Source: Ruminococcaceae bacterium UBA2857 (lineage in GTDB: Bacteria > Bacillota > Clostridia > Oscillospirales > Acutalibacteraceae). Taken from it: a stretch of DNA of 31,040 bases. Numbering within the stretch: the stretch's first letter is position 1; each line of letters starts with the position of its first letter. The position numbers were made by a program, and so were the translations under genes. Location: NCBI GenBank assembly GCA_002350705.1, contig DEFH01000054.1, forward strand, positions 50,218-81,257. The letters are read 5' to 3'. The notes below the pieces were generated by a model that saw only the letters and a program-made list of their open reading frames with translations, was not told the origin of the DNA and searched no databases. This document shows positions 29,946 through 31,040 of this stretch, piece after piece.

Positions 29946-31040
29946 TTAAATTTGTACGGCATCCAGAAGAGCCTGAATTTTATCGGTTTTCTCCCATGAA
30001 ACGCCTAAGTCTTCCCTGCCCATGTGACCGTAAGCCGAAAGCGGTGCATAGATGGGCTTGTCAAGCTCCAGATCTCTGATGATAGCCGCTGGACGCAAAT
30101 CAAATACCGCATTGACTGCATTGGTGAGCACTTCATTCGACACCGTACCTGTACCGAATGTTTCCACGAACACAGAAACAGGCTTTGCAACGCCTATCGC
30201 ATAGGAAAGCTGAATCTCGCATTTTTTAGCCAGCTTTGCCGCAACAATATTTTTGGCAACATAACGGGCGGCATAAGCGGCACTTCTGTCCACCTTTGTC
30301 GGGTCTTTTCCGGAGAAGGCTCCGCCGCCGTGACGGGAATATCCTCCGTATGTGTCAACGATAATTTTTCTGCCTGTCAGACCGGAGTCGCCAACAGGAC
30401 CGCCTATAACAAACCTTCCTGTCGGATTCACAAGAATTCCGGTATCGGCATCCATGAGATTTTCGGGAATAATCGGATTGATAACATGAGTAATGAGGTC
30501 TTTTCTGATGGTATCCATTTCCACGTTTTCAGCGTGCTGTGTGGAAATCAATACGGTATCAATTCTGACAGGCACATCATTTTCATATTCCACTGTGACC
30601 TGTGTTTTGCCGTCGGGACGGAGATAATTCAATGTACCGTTTTTACGGACATCCGTCAAACGCTTGGCGAGCTTGTGTGCCAGTGAGATCGGAAGCGGCA
30701 TCAATTCCGGTGTTTCATCACACGCAAAGCCAAACATAATTCCTTGGTCGCCTGCACCGATCTGATTGAGTTCGTCATATTCCCCGTCACGGGATTCACA
30801 GGCGGCATTGACACCCATTGCAATATCTGCCGACTGGCTGTTCAAAGAAGAAATTACGGCACAAGCATTACCGTCAAAACCGCTTTCGGGCGAGTCATAG
30901 CCAATATCTGCCATTGCCTTTCTTGCGATTTCCTCCACATTGACATCTGCCTTGGCTGAAATTTCGCCCATAATATGAATCAGTCCCTTAGCGGCGGTGA
31001 CTTCACAGGCAACGTGTGCCTTGCTGTCCTGTGCGATCAG
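29946..31040 (-). CDS. metK: S-adenosylmethionine synthetase, 5' truncated
   Basis: The frame runs past 30971 to the window edge (23 further codons, including AHVACEVTAAKGLIHI), so the true start lies outside and only about the first 30 residues are missing. The 364 visible residues show MetK motifs: GAGDQGIMFGFACDET, the PTGRFVIGGPVGDSGLTGRK region and the GGGAFSGKDPTKVDRSAAY loop. It makes S-adenosylmethionine from methionine and ATP. It ends in LLDAVQI and is followed at once by the Fic gene. Confidence 0.97.
   Translation of the reverse strand: MIAQDSKAHVACEVTAAKGLIHIMGEISAKADVNVEEIARKAMADIGYDSPESGFDGNACAVISSLNSQSADIAMGVNAACESRDGEYDELNQIGAGDQGIMFGFACDETPELMPLPISLAHKLAKRLTDVRKNGTLNYLRPDGKTQVTVEYENDVPVRIDTVLISTQHAENVEMDTIRKDLITHVINPIIPENLMDADTGILVNPTGRFVIGGPVGDSGLTGRKIIVDTYGGYSRHGGGAFSGKDPTKVDRSAAYAARYVAKNIVAAKLAKKCEIQLSYAIGVAKPVSVFVETFGTGTVSNEVLTNAVNAVFDLRPAAIIRDLELDKPIYAPLSAYGHMGREDLGVSWEKTDKIQALLDAVQI

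Noticed and set aside
1..31040. CRISPR arrays, tRNA or rRNA genes, insertion sequences, integrase or phage genes.
   Set aside because: No direct repeat-spacer pattern, cloverleaf, rRNA-like stretch or transposase-like protein was seen on either strand.

Overview
The window looks like a chromosomal segment from a spore-forming, anaerobic Bacillota close to Ruminococcus/Oscillospiraceae. This is inferred from moderate-to-low GC by eye, an alpha/beta-type SASP spore protein, a clostridial-order Rnf operon (rnfCDGEAB), NfnAB, a DUF6472 protein, and a secreted protein with tyrosine-rich Ig-like repeats of a kind I associate with Ruminococcus. Both ends cut genes: a PucR-type regulator on the left and metK on the right. 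I see no tRNA, rRNA, CRISPR array, IS element or prophage. The content is mostly core, with a few accessory genes.

Region by region. 1-3.5 kb: the end of a PucR-type regulator; a divergent SLOG / ribbon-helix-helix pair with twin 19-bp palindromes between them; an unlisted 49-aa membrane protein with its own near-consensus promoter; rpsT; then a Cys-rich DUF6472 protein followed by a DUF368 (PopT-type) undecaprenyl-phosphate transporter. 3.5-6.5 kb (minus strand): ftsE-ftsX-M23 hydrolase, in which an ABC-type complex controls a coiled-coil peptidoglycan hydrolase. 6.6-11.6 kb (minus): a 1277-aa c-di-GMP-type protein with an intact HD-GYP domain and degenerate receiver, GGDEF, EAL and GGDEF modules, then a DUF3810 membrane metalloprotease. 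11.8-14.7 kb: a MecA-like ClpC adaptor, then nfnB/nfnA on the minus strand.

15-18.4 kb: an AraC regulator behind a long structured leader; folT under a tetrahydrofolate riboswitch; and a secreted protein with a cystatin-like QVVAG motif. 18.4-21.4 kb: an intracellular GH13 enzyme and a CNNM/CorC-type membrane protein. 21.4-26.4 kb (minus): the complete Rnf operon. 26.5-31 kb: an Smr-domain protein, a SASP gene with a forespore-type promoter, the overlapping operon yerC-like / methyltransferase / hslO, and metK followed by a Fic protein whose catalytic His is Gln.

NfnAB and Rnf together link the ferredoxin, NADH and NADPH pools to an ion gradient, the expected redox core of a fermenting anaerobe. 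FtsEX with its hydrolase and PopT both serve the cell envelope. Most transcription units carry a recognisable sigma-A-like promoter with a 17-bp spacer and end in a clear hairpin terminator, often shared by converging genes. Several starts were reassigned from Shine-Dalgarno and promoter positions (ftsE, the HD-GYP gene, the DUF3810 gene, rnfC, rpsT, the mecA-like gene, the yerC-like gene).
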